64,000 nucleotides of DNA, from the NCBI GenBank assembly GCA_032433765.1, contig JAVIAB010000051.1, positions 149,813,243 to 149,877,242 of the forward strand, given 5' to 3'. The DNA comes from Megaustenia siamemsis. Taxonomy: Eukaryota > Mollusca > Gastropoda > Stylommatophora > Ariophantidae. Shown here in pieces: positions 32,276 to 44,394 of this stretch. A program made the translations under genes and the position numbers. Position 1 is the stretch's first letter. Every line of letters begins with the position of its first letter. The notes beneath the pieces were generated by a model. That model made no database searches. It was not told where the DNA came from and saw nothing but the letters and a program-made list of their open reading frames with translations.

Positions 32276-32739
32276 TCACATTCAGTATTTGAAAATAAAA
32301 ATTACAGAGAATATTTTCTTGATTTCTCTGTGCAATGTTGTACTCTCTGTTAATTAAATAAATCTTCCGCAGGTCTAGGACGTATTTATATAATAATAAT
32401 GGCCAGTCTTCTCTAAGCAGACTCTAGCTGATTTGACCTCAAGCACACACTCTGATATTTTCTTTTATAGATGCACACTTATAGTAATCTGATAATCCAG
32501 CTACCAAAAACTATAGTGCTCACAGTCTGTGATCAAATCCATAATTGTAAAAACTCAAAAATTTAATCATTAATATTTGAATCACTCTTATACCACAGGG
32601 ACAGATCAATTTAAAATCACCCTCATTCTTGGAAAGCCCTGGCACCACAGAATGAGGTTCTTAGCTCCAAATACAATATGCCAGATACGTGAAGGAAGTC
32701 AACTTGTGAGCTTAACTTAAAAGTCAAGAACTAAAAATA
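32276..32739. other. Unique stretch, nothing recognised
   Basis: AT-rich sequence between the minisatellite and a LINE remnant. Confidence 0.3.
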
Positions 32740-33421
32740 CGTTTAGGGATCATTATCACAACAAATTCTCAAGACCTACAATTAAATATCACAGTTGAGG
32801 GAATACATCTGGAGACAGTCCAGAGCTACAACTATCTGGGACATACTATAACCAATGATGGAAAATCTAAAATTGAAATAAACAAAAGAATAGGTATGGC
32901 AAAAAGTAATTTTAATGTCACGAAAAATATACTAACAACAAAACAAATATCAACATGGCTGAAACTAAGAATGACAAAATGTTACATCTTCTCAATATTC
33001 CTGTATGGTGCAGAAACATGGACATTAGACAAGAAAACAGAACAGAAAATTGAAGCCTTTGAAATGTGGATTTATAGAAGAATAGGTAGAATTGGATGGA
33101 AAGAAAATATAACAAACGATGAAGTTTTAAAACAACTGAAAATAAATAGAGAACTACTAAATACAATTAAGACAAGACAAATGAAATTTTTGGTGCATGT
33201 TAAAAGACACAACAGCCTAGTATAATTAATATTGGAAGGGAAAATACAAGGTAAAAGAGGCAGAGGCAGACCAAGACTAACATGGACGAGTAACATCAAA
33301 AGATGGACAAGTCAATCTATGACAGCCTGCACCATCAAAGCAAGAAACAGATTAGAATGACGCTCCATGGTAGCCAACCTTCGTTGCGGAGAAGGCACTC
33401 AATGATGATGATGATGATGAT
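32740..33421 (+). pseudogene. RTE-like LINE fragment, family C
   Basis: Sense fragment from just after the RT palm: GIHLETVQSYNYLGHTITND, then an open stretch 32896-33225 with LYGAETWTLDKKTEQKIEAF and EMWIYRRIGRIGWKE. The tail TWTSNIKRWTSQSM follows and it ends in (GAT)n at 33402-33424. Confidence 0.85.
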
Positions 33422-33439
33422 GATCACAACAAACCAAGA

Positions 33440-33575
33440 CTCAAAAGTGGGATGATAACATCAAAAGATAGACGGGTAAATCTATGACAGTGCACGATCA
33501 AGGAGCGAAACAAAGTAAAATGACGCCCCGCGGTAGCCAATCTTCGAAGTGGAGATGTCACTCAATGAATTAATC
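33440..33575 (+). pseudogene. LINE extreme 3' end, family C-like, second copy
   Basis: Diverged repeat of the same 3' end (GATAACATCAAAAGATAGAC and GGTAGCCAATCTTCG) placed in tandem after the previous copy. Confidence 0.65.
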
Positions 33576-33599
33576 ACTGTGGAATAATAAATAAATAAC

Positions 33600-34400
33600 A
33601 CATTTAATGGGCTGGCTGAATTCAGCAAAAATTAAAACAGAAAAAGCTAATCACAATCCTTATGTTATGATCAAGGGCTACAAAAAAGAACACTTTAAAA
33701 GAACAGTACCTGAAACTATGTATACTATAAATAACATAATAGTAATAGAAACTATCATCTTTAATAGTAGATACAATAATACAAGAAACAAGCTCAACAG
33801 CAGGAGTAGCCATAAAAACAGCAAGCTAATTCTTTATTTGAAGCTGAAAGGCAGACAGGGAAGAGGTTATTCAGCTATAACTGAACTGTTGACAAGCTTA
33901 ACTAGGGGAATTGTGGTAGTGGTCATATCACTGTGCAGGCTGGGAATTACATCTCTCTTCATAACCAAACAGTTTTGGATTCATTTTGATTAAATATGTT
34001 CAACCCAGCTGTAAAAATGTGTACACTACTCCACAGATAGTGTAAAGAGAAGTTATAGTGTGAAGATAAAAGTACTTGACTCCTGACCATGAATTATTGA
34101 TTCATTGTTCTGCAGTGTTATAATAACGTCTTGATATGGCTTTTGCCTTTTTCCACAACTGAATACCAGTTTCATTCAAAAACATTTTGTTTGGTCGTCA
34201 TTTATCATTCTCTTCGAATCATCCCTTGGTCCTGTGCTATTTAGTTAATGATTTTCAAAAATGAATCTATTAATTTTATTTGCTTTATCTGTGTGGGTTA
34301 TCTTAGTAGGTTTTTAAGTTATGAGGAGAAATGACAAAAAGTATAGAGAACAAATAGAAAAAAACGCTATGGTTAAAGCCTTACGTAATAAATAGACGAC
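33600..34400. other. AT-rich stretch with a 128-codon open frame, not recognised
   Basis: The frame at 33607-33993 has no domain, signal peptide or codon pattern that argues for a gene. It probably derives from a repeat. Confidence 0.25.
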
Positions 34401-34407
34401 ATAAATG

Positions 34408-34441
34408 AGTACAACGTTTCGGACCAATAGACCTTCAGCAG
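34408..34441 (-). ncRNA. Hammerhead-like core motif
   Basis: On the - strand: CTGCTGAAGG, a 9-nt spacer, CCGAAAC, then GTT GT A (two-base-pair stem III with GTT loop). One change from CTGATGA. Confidence 0.5.
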
Positions 34442-34629
34442 GAGCAAACATACAATTATATGCATTTCTTTGCTTTGACCCTTTTAAGTTATGAGAATGA
34501 AGACTGACCGCAGCTTAAGATGGTTAGCTGACACTTCAATAAGGGACTGTAACGATGATTCCTTGTTGCTGATGAGGAAGGTTCAACTGATGGCTGCAAG
34601 ATGATTGGTCGGTACAAACCTAGATCACG

Positions 34630-35063
34630 TCATCATTATCATCATTATATGCCATAGCGGTTGGCATAGGCATCAATTCTTTGTTGACTGTTTTTCGTGC
34701 CATGACACCAAGCTATCTAGTATCTTATCTCTTGATTGTCCGTGATCTCTTTTCTCCTGTATTTTGTCAGTTGTAACCAAGTTTTTCAACTTTCCTCTTC
34801 TGATAATGTGACTGCGAAATGTACATTGTATCTTTCTGATGTTTTTTAGGACCTCCCTTTTTGCGTTGGCCTCTTAGAGAATGTCCTCGTTGGTCTTTTC
34901 AGCTGTGCAGGGAGCTTTTAACATTCTTCTGAGAAATTTCATCGCTATGGCCTCTAATCGACTTTTCATTTGTTTGTCAACTGTCCATGATTCACTTCAC
35001 TGCAGGTCAGAATTGGCTCTATATAGCACCGCTAAACTCTCTTTCTCACCTCTATTGATATAG
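34630..35063 (-). pseudogene. RTE-like LINE 3' end, family B
   Basis: Antisense copy of 4094-4613. On the - strand it has KQMKSRLEAIAMKFLRRMLK and the conserved tail. The 3' end is at CATCATTATCATCATTAT (34632). Confidence 0.75.
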
Positions 35064-35149
35064 ACTTGCACAAGACGATTTTCTAACTAGTGGGGATTTA
35101 TTGCCCTTTTTCTAAGTGGGTTCGTGACAATAAGAAAGCGAATTCGTTG

Positions 35150-35285
35150 GTCTCAAAGTCTATTGTTGTTTGTCTGTCAATTTCTCCGAGTGCTAACACA
35201 TACTTCTTTGTTCTATTATTCCCTATTATCGCCTCGGAAGTTCCCCATATAATAATATTTATGTATTATTATTTGTACTGAATGT
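35150..35285 (-). repeat. Repeat shared with the left arm of the 16401-16569 hairpin
   Basis: TCCGAGTGCTAACACATACT and GTTCTATTATTCCCTATTAT match the reverse strand of 16381-16440. Only one arm is present. Confidence 0.7.
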
Positions 35286-35459
35286 GGTAGGGACGTTAAG
35301 CATAAACAGAGGAGAGCATTGATTGCCTTTCTATATGAGAATGTAACAATACATGAATTGTCCCCCTTTACAGACGGCGAGAATTGTAAAATTGATCCAG
35401 TAACTGAAATCTGAGACATACAACTAGTGCAGCATTGGAATAACCAGTGTGCATAAAAA

Positions 35460-35722
35460 AAAGTAAAAGTAAAGAGCCTGGTCACACCAAGTGGCATATA
35501 GGGAATATGGTGTTAGTGACAATAATTTTTTACAGATCTTCAGCACGTGATTTTTGGGGTAATGTGGCCGGTATTACGCCCGTGCTGCTTTACTTTCCCA
35601 GAAAAAAAAAATCCTGTGCACATTTAAGGTTGGGTGAAGCCAGAAGCCGCCGATCAGGATCAAACCCGATCTCTTGTCCTTTGTAATCCAGTTCACTAAC
35701 CAGTGAGCTATCGCTGCTCCCA
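35460..35722 (-). mobile_element. tRNA-headed SINE (single head)
   Basis: Full body and head 2 in inverted orientation, diverged from the intron copies. Flanking ACCAGTG on both sides is a possible 7-bp duplication. Confidence 0.85.
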
Positions 35723-36135
35723 CCAGTGAGAATACCTGCCATTAATTGCTGAGGTGAACTCAACACTAATGGGTTAGCCTGAAGTGCAGTGTTCTGATTC
35801 TTCCAAATTAATAAATTATTAATGAATCAATTATTAATCAATCAATTATTTAAAAGTTAAAGTTGATGCGAAACTTTTGAGCATTCTTACTTTTGTGTGT
35901 GGATGTACATATCTACTGTGCATTTGTTCGATTCTATAATTGAGCACTTTACCTCTATGAGAAAGTGTAAGCGATACCTGCCTACATGTGTGTAATAATA
36001 AATGTAATACATGCATGTGTGTGATTTTGTGTCCATTAACGTATTTTTGAATATTCATGAATGCATATGGGGTGTAATGTGTTTGTCACTTAAATGTACT
36101 ATATCTATGGGCTTATTTAAAAAAACTGCATGTGT
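35723..36135. other. AT-rich stretch, nothing recognised
   Basis: Short repeats of ATTATTAATCAATC near 35810-35850 only. Confidence 0.3.
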
Positions 36136-36143
36136 TAATACAC

Positions 36144-36802
36144 CAGTGGCCTATACTGGTTTTGGGGTCTGGGCTGCCGCTGACATAATAAATAAACACA
36201 TACATTATATTCATTAGGCTAACATGAAGTAACATTTGCTAATGACATCACTACATTTTAAATTACTTATTTATATGTATATTCTATCGCTCTTGTTTGG
36301 GACGAAAATGTCTCGAAATTTTAAAAAATGGCGCATAACTAGTTATAAATACGTAAGGAAGTTCCAGTAATCAGACACAGTTTCACTTTCACTTTGTAAC
36401 GCTTCTGATTGGCTAGAGGTAAAAATAACCCATGAAATCGCATTCTGTATAGGTAGCTTCAGCCGTATTCTTTTCGATGCCTTTTTGAATGTCAAGGTCG
36501 TTAATTTACTAGTGCCTATAGATGAGGAATGTAACTGTAGTCACTAGCGGTTTCAATCTACTATCGTAGAGTAGTTTCGGTTTCATTCACAAACGTTACA
36601 GTGGCCAGAGGAAAACCTTGCTTTAAAAAATGGAAACCAAAGCAAATAAATCATATTGGCCTACGAAATGTGTAATAGAATATTCGAAAATGTGTAATAT
36701 AATTATTTTAAAAATATAATAAATTATCATTTCCTTTTGTAATTCGTTAATGTGTTCAAATCTACCGGCGGTAGCTGCGACAACATAGAGAATACGCTAC
36801 TG
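36144..36802 (-). mobile_element. hAT non-autonomous element (659 bp), sister of 13771-14566
   Basis: Termini CAGTGGC and GCTACTG. Flanks TAATACAC (36136-36143) and TAATATAC (36803-36810) match at 7 of 8. It shares GGGGTCTGGGCT, TGACATAATAAATA, CTGATTGGCTAGAG and CCGGCGGTAGCTGCGA with the first copy but lacks the hATC remnant. Confidence 0.85.
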
Positions 36803-36810
36803 TAATATAC

Positions 36811-37604
36811 ATGAATTCATTTATATATTATGGCACATGTTTGTCTGAGGTTAATAATACTCATTTGTGTTCTTGTAATAATATAATCTACGTGGATAAA
36901 ACAGAGCTGGGAGTGAATTTTGCTCTCATTTTAAAACGCTTGTAATTTATTATACATTATATTTTAGTCTTGAATTAAAACAAATGCAGGTTCCGTTCCC
37001 TGCTTTGCTAGGCGTATGATGAATATGGTGTTCATGACAATATTTTTCTATGACCCTGGCACATTTTTGGGTGATGTGGTCGGTATTACATCAGGCCGTC
37101 TTTAATAGAAGTTTAGACGATTTGCTTCAAATATGTAGGCTAACTGATGAGAGCATTGGTATTGTTCATTTGCTTCTAAATAAACTCAAGATAGGTACCA
37201 CCAGTCTATGCCACTGTACTATATCTAATATAACAGCAAAACACATTTTACGAGACTACCCCCCTCCTCCCCCCAGTATACAGACTTGAAGACTAAAATG
37301 TGGCCCATGCAAGTACCTTGGAAGAGAAGCTCTGTGAAAGCTCTGTCTGTGAGACAGCTCTGTCTGAGAGACAGCAAACTTTGTAAGAGAATCCAGAATC
37401 CTATTCATAAATAATCAGAGTTACAGAAACATATTCCAACATTAGTATAGGTAGGATTATGAATCCTTTATTCGAAAGACAGAGATAAGCACATATATCA
37501 TATATAACAAATGTTACGTGGGTTCACGTATATAGCTGCAGAAAACAAAGAAAATACATATAAAATGGTGTTGTGCAGCTAAACTAACAAAAAGACATGA
37601 CAAG
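36811..37604. other. Mixed stretch with SINE relic, no gene recognised
   Basis: Apart from the relic at 37000-37110, I see only AT-rich sequence. Around 37540-37604 there is sequence shared with 15000-15060 (GCTGCAGAAAACAAAG) upstream of a hammerhead-like core. Confidence 0.4.
37000..37110 (-). mobile_element. SINE 3'-body relic
   Basis: TGATGTGGTCGGTATTACAT, ATATGGTGTTCATGACA and CTGGCACATTTTTGG correspond to the SINE body. Strongly diverged. Confidence 0.55.
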
Positions 37605-37636
37605 CTAAAACGTTTCGGAAAAAACCTGTATCAAGC
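37605..37636 (-). ncRNA. Hammerhead-like core motif, degenerate
   Basis: On the - strand: CTTGATACAGG, T run, CCGAAACG. The CTGATGA box is altered. Confidence 0.35.
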
Positions 37637-37779
37637 CTAACAAACAAACAATACACATTAAACACACAATTCCGAGTTAAAATACACATCTATCTATCTA
37701 TTGACCTTTCGAGCCGTAGCCGGCCCATAGGGCATAGACCCAGATACACTTTCACTTATCTAAATTTTTATTCTAGCAG

Positions 37780-38000
37780 TTTTCAGTCCTTGTAAAGATC
37801 TTTTATCAAATCTCGTTCTTTGTCTCTGCACTGTGCTAGCAACTCTATCTCATTGCGGGAGCCGATTCCTGCTAACCTTGCCTCTCTGATCAATGTTCTT
37901 CTCAGTGTCTCTCTGGGTCGGCTTCTTTTCCTCTTACCTGTTGTTTCCCACATGATTTCTTGCTTTGCTATTCGGTTATTATCTCTCCTCATCACACTTG
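37780..38000 (-). pseudogene. LINE C-terminal tail, family F
   Basis: An intact 70-codon stretch on the - strand (37995 to 37783) includes MMRRDNNRIAKQEIMWETTG and KRKRSRPRETLRRTL. It ends with ELLAQCRDKERDLIKDLYKD, a known end of RTE-like ORFs. The 3' side (37683-37780) joins a dispersed repeat. Confidence 0.75.
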
Positions 38001-38099
38001 ATTACTGAAGCTGTTAGTACACAACAACTACACGACTCTAAAAAATTAGCGGAAAAGACGCCTACCAACACCAGAACTTAAATCAGTTGTTGACTCATA

Positions 38100-38370
38100 G
38101 ATGAATTCCTGCGACAGGATCAGTGAATCAGAATTATCCAGATCCTACTCAACCTCTGCGTGGTGCCCCTAGAAACAGACTAATCAATATGGCCAAATGA
38201 GTAGACCATTAAGGAAGGCAAGCCAGTACTCAAAACGGCTTCCTGAAGTCGGATATGTTGTGCCAAAAAACGCAAATATCACAGTTCTATTGCAAACCAC
38301 AGCACATTATATCTATTCCCACTGAACGTTCTTTCGATGGCGACTGACGAATAGTGCCGACGTCTGGTGA
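38100..38370 (+). repeat. Dispersed repeat, copy 1 of 2
   Basis: Shares TTCGTGGTGCC-like, GGAAGGCAA.CC.GTACT and CTGAAGTCGGAT blocks, and ATATCACAGTTCTA, with 42395-42650. Possibly a LINE 5' region. Confidence 0.6.
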
Positions 38371-38463
38371 ATGTAAGAAGGAAAAGAGTCATTTGTTCTA
38401 ACATCATTGTAGAGGTAGAAACATTCTAGAATCATTCCAAGATTGTAGTGCCCACAGAAATAG

Positions 38464-38583
38464 TATTCCTATAGTCTAACACTATAGCTCTGTTCCAACA
38501 AATTATTCCTATAGTCTAACACTATAGCTCTGTTCCAACAAATTATTCCTATAGTCTAACACTATAGCTCTGTTCCAACAAAT
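38464..38583. repeat. 40-bp tandem repeat, 3 copies
   Basis: Unit TTATTCCTATAGTCTAACAC then TATAGCTCTGTTCCAACAAA, identical copies. Confidence 0.95.
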
Positions 38584-38663
38584 GTTTATTTAATGCAATA
38601 TTGCAGGAAAGCTTAAAAAAAAATGGCAATTTAATCCGCTGTTATATTATAGATAATAGATTG

Positions 38664-38900
38664 GGAGCCGCGATATCTCAGTAGTTAGTGAACTGGACTA
38701 CAAAGGATAAGAGGTCGACGGCCTCCAAGTTCACCCAGCACTATATGGGTATCGTATTATTTTTTTTTTCTGGAAATGTAAAGTGGCACGGGTGTAATAC
38801 CGACCACATTATCCCAAAAATCATGTGCCGAAGATCTATACAAATTATGGTCCACCATATTCCCTATACGGCACTTGGTCCTACGGTAATCTTTAATTTT
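38664..38900 (+). mobile_element. tRNA-headed SINE (single head), diverged
   Basis: Starts GGGAGCCGCGATATCTCAGT and keeps the body, but the B-box region is deleted (GAGGTCGACGGCC). Confidence 0.82.
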
Positions 38901-39194
38901 TTTTACTGTTTATGCTATAGATTAAAACATGAATCATTTTTTATAGACTCGGTAGACACATTCATCATATATGCCAGCGCTATAGAGGTTAAAAATATGG
39001 ATGCATGCTTTAACCAATTGGGACAATTATTCATTTAATTATTACACCAGCGTTGCACATTGGGTGTAGATGGTTGGCACAAGAATAAAATGTCTATTAT
39101 ATACCATACGTGGCTTCGATTAGAGCTGCCAACAAGACGCATGTAAAATAAACATTAAATTGTATTAAGCAACTAAACGTGTAGAGAGGCGAGA

Positions 39195-39230
39195 CAAACT
39201 ACGACATATCGTTAAAAGCCTTCATCGAGT
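39195..39230 (-). ncRNA. Hammerhead-like core motif, decayed (inverted partner of 39481)
   Basis: On the - strand: TCGATGAAGG, TTTT, ACGATATGTCGTAG, then GTTTGTCTCGCCTCTCTAC, the same downstream sequence as at 39504-39530. Confidence 0.4.
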
Positions 39231-39405
39231 ATAAAACAAATATTGAAACAATAATAAACAAGACAAGCAAATATATTGATACAATAATAAACAAGACAAG
39301 CAAATATATTGATACAATAATAAACAAGACAAGCAAATATATTGATACAATAATAAACACGACAAGCAAATATATTGATACAATAATAAACAAGACAAGC
39401 ATGTA
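39231..39405. repeat. 33-bp minisatellite, about 5 copies
   Basis: Unit AATATATTGATACAATAATA then AACAAGACAAGCA. It sits between two inverted hammerhead-like cores. The open frames on the - strand are artefacts of an 11-codon period. Confidence 0.92.
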
Positions 39406-39480
39406 CTGATTTCATCCCTTTCTGCTATTTTGAGATTATTACTAGCTTTTTTGGTTTGTTTTTTTATATTTGTTCTGTGC

Positions 39481-39512
39481 CTGATGAAGGATTTTGCCGA
39501 AACGTCGCAGTT
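39481..39512 (+). ncRNA. Hammerhead-like core motif, best match
   Basis: Sequence: CTGATGA (perfect), AGGATTTTGCC as stem-loop II (GG/CC), GAAAC (39499-39503, perfect), then GTCGCA loop and GT T. Matches the conserved core of a type I hammerhead with a minimal stem III. Confidence 0.55.
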
Positions 39513-39529
39513 TATCTCGCCTCTCTGCA

Positions 39530-40960
39530 AGTTTTACTGTTTAATACCATTTTATGCTTATTTTACATACAGGAAGGGACGACTACTCCAGCCACTGATG
39601 AGACCCTATCATCGGTTATCTATTGCCTGGAAACTAAGAAAAAATACACAGAAAAAAAAACAAGGTAGAAAGCTTATTAAAACCAAATTACCAACGTCTT
39701 TTAAATACTTATTTCTATGTAATTTTCTGTTATTTTTTGGTTTAGGTTTCATAGTTTTTTTTTTTAACTTTTTAATATGATTTTTACTGAATTTAGCTAA
39801 ACGTTGAATATTTTTCAGGCATCACGTGACATTAACATATAATCGTCTGTCATATAATAAAAAAATGTTTTATATGTCAAGTATTTTTTCATTAAAGAGT
39901 TGACGGATTTTCACCAACCAAACGTAGTATTTTATATTATTAACATGATCTAATTCAGTCATTTTACCTATTCTTAATCTTACTCATTCAATTATTTATT
40001 TATTTTTAAAAACATTTTTTAAAGGGAATTATCATTTCCCATTATTGTTATTCTCTTGCTACCTCATACCTTCCTTCTAAACATTGAGTAGAAAACAAAT
40101 AATATATATATTTTTAATGTTTCTTTAGTATTCAAAAACTTAAAACATTTTCACACGATCTCTCTCACAAATTCTGAAAACGTCATTTTGATTTATTTAA
40201 TACTGAATTGTGTTCATGAACAATCACTACCACCCCATTTTTGTTATTTCACCTCCGTATTGATCAACATCATTTGATTTATTTGTCAAGTCCATTGGGG
40301 ACAACAAATAACAGGGTACAGTACATTTATCACCAGTTATTTTTGGTTTCTTATCAAATATTTCAGCATTTTTGTTTTTCTTATACCTTTCAGAAATAGC
40401 AATGCACAATCTGACAACAAGAAACTATACTGAATGCAAACACAATTAACGAATGGCTTTAATTTTCCTAAATTCATTAAGAGTTTAATGCTTATATATA
40501 TTTATACACATATCATATATACATTAAACTGATTTAAAGTTTAGTAACAAGAAAATGAATGAAACTTTGTGTTTTAGCAGATATCATTTGTGTACATGTT
40601 TATAAAACGTTCATTTTCTGTCAGCTTTGCTCAGCTCATGATAGTGATTAGTTCCACATTTGTATTATTCGATAATTGAGAAAATAGTAATAAAACGATG
40701 TGAATTGTTACAATATCTGTATGGAAGAGTAGAGATGTTGGGGATCATGGGAGATTACTATTGTAACAAACATAGGCAGATGACAACTCATAGGGTATAC
40801 GTGCAATTGTTAAAGGGAATGTGGGAGATAGAGGTGATGAACAATATCTTAAGTTTCACCAAATTATTGTTAATTTCTGTCATTTTATATCCATAACAAA
40901 ACTGCGAAAATGTTGATCCTGTATCTCTTCTTCGTTCGAGATTTAACTTTTTGTTTGCGT
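39530..40960. other. AT-rich stretch, nothing recognised
   Basis: No frame above about 115 codons, no repeat family, no splice-flanked domain that I recognise. Confidence 0.4.
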
Positions 40961-40964
40961 TCAT

Positions 40965-41078
40965 CAGCTTCTACCTCTGGCGAAGTCCCTAGAGACTAGG
41001 AACTGATTTTTGGGCGTTAATCTGTTTTTCCCTGGCAGCCATGTGCACAGGGGTCCCTCGTCGCAAGGGCAGATACTT
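40965..41078 (-). repeat. Dispersed repeat, copy 2 (inverted relative to 3805-3933)
   Basis: CGAAGTCCCTAGAGACTAGG, TTTCCCTGGCAGCC and CAGGGGTCCCTCG are reverse complements of blocks in the first copy. Confidence 0.65.
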
Positions 41079-41079
41079 A

Positions 41080-42390
41080 TATTTTTTTTCCGTCGATGAG
41101 TAATTGACGTATCAAACCGCATCTTTCATAGGGTGCCCTAAGTCTGGCATGCAGTGAGCATCTCTGCCTACATCTTTAGTTCCTACTATGTCCACCTATT
41201 TCTTCTTCTTTTTTGAGCTTCCTTCAAAATCTACTGCATAACAGTTATAGTGATTGCTTTCTATCGGTTGTATATAATTGTATTATAAAAGTGAAGAACA
41301 AATAACGTGGACAAATAATTTGTATGTTCATTATTTTGTGATGTTGTAAAACATTTTGAACATCATAATATGAATGTTAAACTAGGAACTGTATTCTGTT
41401 TGTGTTTCTTTTACAAAGACTTTGTGAAATAAAAAAAAATGTAATCTTTTTTTCCGGAATAAGTACAATTTGTGCGGTGACAAGATCTGTGTCATGTTTT
41501 CTGGTGGTTGTAATTTCTACCTTTTATGTTGCAAAACTTTGCAATTTAGACTTTGAATAAAGAGAAAGAAAAGGGTATGTTTGCGGATTTACATTTACAT
41601 ATGTAAGGGACAACACAAAAACACAACAATGGACACAAAACAAATATATAGAGATAAATAAGCAAATAAAACTACATAGCAATAATATGCAAGTACAAAA
41701 TTTTCCTAAACAGGGGGCCCCCTTTTAAATACGTTTTGTAGTCGCTGACCCTGAGGGCCCGTGAACTACAGTTTGAGAAACGTTGTATTAGACTTTCTGA
41801 GAGGGGAAACAACTCAATTGACTTCAATAAACCTTTGTGTCCGAGACGTGGTTGACTGACTACCAACTGGAAAAAAAAATAATAATGGCGGACACCCAGA
41901 ATGGACAGGTGAAAAAAAAAACTCCCAATGGTTCTAAAAATGTGGTATTGGGTACTGATTTCCTCGATTATACCACTACAAGTAATGCTAAAATGTAAGT
42001 GTATTATCAAAAATATGTATAACTGTGAGAAAATTGTATGCAATGCTACATCCACATACCTACCAATACACACACACATACCCATTTTATTCCTTCATTC
42101 TTATGATCAGTTTTGCAGCAGCTCCGCTCTTTCATGTCTCTACCCCATCCCCCACCACCATTTTAGAATTTTTTTTTTAAAGTATGATATTTTAGGAGTT
42201 CAGCGGAGTGACTAGAATAAACACAATAAAGAAGAGGACAGTAAAAGAAAGAACTGTTAGACAAGGAATAGGCATACAAATATATGGTCATATGTTAAAG
42301 CTGGACGGTATAATTGGTGAAACACTTACAATTGTATGTTACAGGAGGCCAGTAAGGTTGACAGCAGGAAAACTGAAGTTACTAGCGAAT
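41080..42390. other. AT-rich stretch, nothing recognised
   Basis: Two short open frames (41928-42215 and 42208-42399) show no known domain. Confidence 0.35.
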
Positions 42391-42394
42391 CATA

Positions 42395-42650
42395 GCTGAT
42401 CGTTTACACCAGGATCGGTGAAGCAGAACCATCCAAGTTCTACTCCACCTCTTCGTGGTGCCTCTAGTAACAAATTAATCAGCTTAATCTGGCAGAGTGA
42501 ATACTGATCGATAGGGAAGGCAATCCGGTACTAAAAGGATGTCATGCTGAAGTCGGATGTGTCGAGCAAATATCACAGTTCTACTGCAATTCACAACACA
42601 ACGCATCCACGCCCATTAATCCTTCCTTTTAAGGGCGGGTGATGAAGGGG
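42395..42650 (+). repeat. Dispersed repeat, copy 2 (see 38100-38370)
   Basis: Same orientation and block order as the first copy. Confidence 0.6.
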
Positions 42651-42774
42651 TGTATTACTTAAGACATGGCGTTAACACAAGGAAGTGAACGATTCAGTTG
42701 CAGAATTACGAAATAAAAACAGAATCAAGCTCTACAGAAATAAGAAGTTGTTCGACCACCAAGAGGGAGAATTT

Positions 42775-42889
42775 GGTTATTTGGTTATGGAAGGCCCCGG
42801 TATCACTGCAAACGAATTAAAATCCATAATTGCTCAACCGCCCGTGCCAGCGTAATCATCCGAATCTCATCTCCCAAACAAAGAAAGGT
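42775..42889 (+). repeat. Dispersed repeat, copy 2 (see 29601-29727)
   Basis: Starts TTGGTTATGGAAGGCC and shares the ACGAATTAAAATCCATAATT block. Confidence 0.7.
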
Positions 42890-44236
42890 AACTGTAGTCC
42901 CCATCGTAGCAGTCTCAGCACACGCCAAAAGACATAAGGCGAAACTGCGCAGAAAGTGAACACAGCCAACTGTTCCCTGTCATACGATATCATAATTCAT
43001 CGCAAACAATTGGAATATTGAAACATGATCAAAACGGATGAGACACACAGCTCACGGTGTGCACAGAGCACTTAACTCAGTAGCTCCAGCAACAAGCCAG
43101 ACTTGGAATATGAGGAAACTGCAACAAGGAACACTTTTCATGCATAGCCTTCAATGTTCCCGCCGCCTATCCATTATATACCGGGAGTTCGCGTCCTCTT
43201 GAAAATAATGATCGTCGTATTTTTTAAAAATGTATAGCGCTTGATGATGTTAGGTCATCGTTGTTGACTCCAATTCCGAACATACAGACACACAGTTAGT
43301 CGTCAGATTATCCTTGTCGCACATCAAACAACAGGCCATAAGATTAGCGTACGGCCGGTCTAGGGACGTACGATGAGCCATTACGATGACGTAGCACACA
43401 CCAATGTCGTACACACAATTTCGCTCCCTTTAGATTTCTGATTACTCTAGTGAAAGCAGCTTACGACGAATAAAACACGGCGCAAATTCCCTAAAGAGAT
43501 AAAACTGCGACTGATGACGTAGTTTACATTAATGAGTAACTTGGAAATAACTAGCGTTAAGGAATTCCAACAACGGTCATGAACAGCACCAATGTGACCT
43601 AAAGCGCAGATCAAGTCTAGACGTTGGAAGGTCTCATTCACAACACTTGATTTGTCAAAAAGAGACTGTTGCCGGCGTACGACATCGCTTTAGCGGCGCA
43701 GATGTAATAAGTAGATCATCATTTTTACTGTAACGCAGAAAAGTGCAATGGAGAACCGAAATTAATCAGATCCCGAATGCACTTTCTGCAGCGATTGAGA
43801 GAACATGACCTAGATCCATCATCTTTACAACGGAAGTACCTGAAGTGCTGATATAGTAAAACAGTAACCTTCGGCATAGTTATAGATTTGCATTTCAAAC
43901 TCATGATGATGATGATATAAATGGCAATTATTAGAAGCCAACATTATACTACAATAATAACTGGATACACCTTTAACATGAATAGCTCCACCGCATTATA
44001 ACGTTAATTATTTACCGGTTTCACAAGAGAGAGAATGAGATGTTATACCATCCAATATCAAGGGAACTCAACAGCAGAACCATTTCACGATAACTGAGGT
44101 TGTCTAAAGAAAGGCCAGACTTTTTTTTGTTATTATCGCCCTTGTCAACTAAATTAATATATGAGAAAATAAAAAAGAAGGAAAACAATTAATATTGAAA
44201 GCTGCACTTCGGAAATGTGACACAATATATATTTGT
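42890..44236. other. Unique stretch, nothing recognised
   Basis: Composition is less AT-rich than the neighbours. A - strand frame of 64 codons (43641-43447) has no known domain. ATGATGATGAT near 43902 may mark an eroded LINE tail. Confidence 0.3.
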
Positions 44237-44378
44237 TTTCATCATCATCACCGAGTGTCGTCTCCACATCAAAGGTTGGCTAACAGGGAGCGCCATTCCG
44301 TCCACTCTTGCTTTGCAGGTTGTCATAGGTTGATTTGTCCATCTTTTGATATTGCTCGTTAATGTTAGTCTGGATAAA
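44237..44378 (-). pseudogene. LINE 3' end, family C
   Basis: Antisense tail fragment: on - it reads WTNQPMTTCKARVDGMALPV in the alternative frame. It begins at CATCATCATCACCGAG. Confidence 0.7.
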
Positions 44379-44394
44379 ATTAACATACTTGATT

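Noticed and set aside
33607..33993. 128-codon + frame
   Set aside because: No domain, no splice borders, AT-rich composition between LINE tails.
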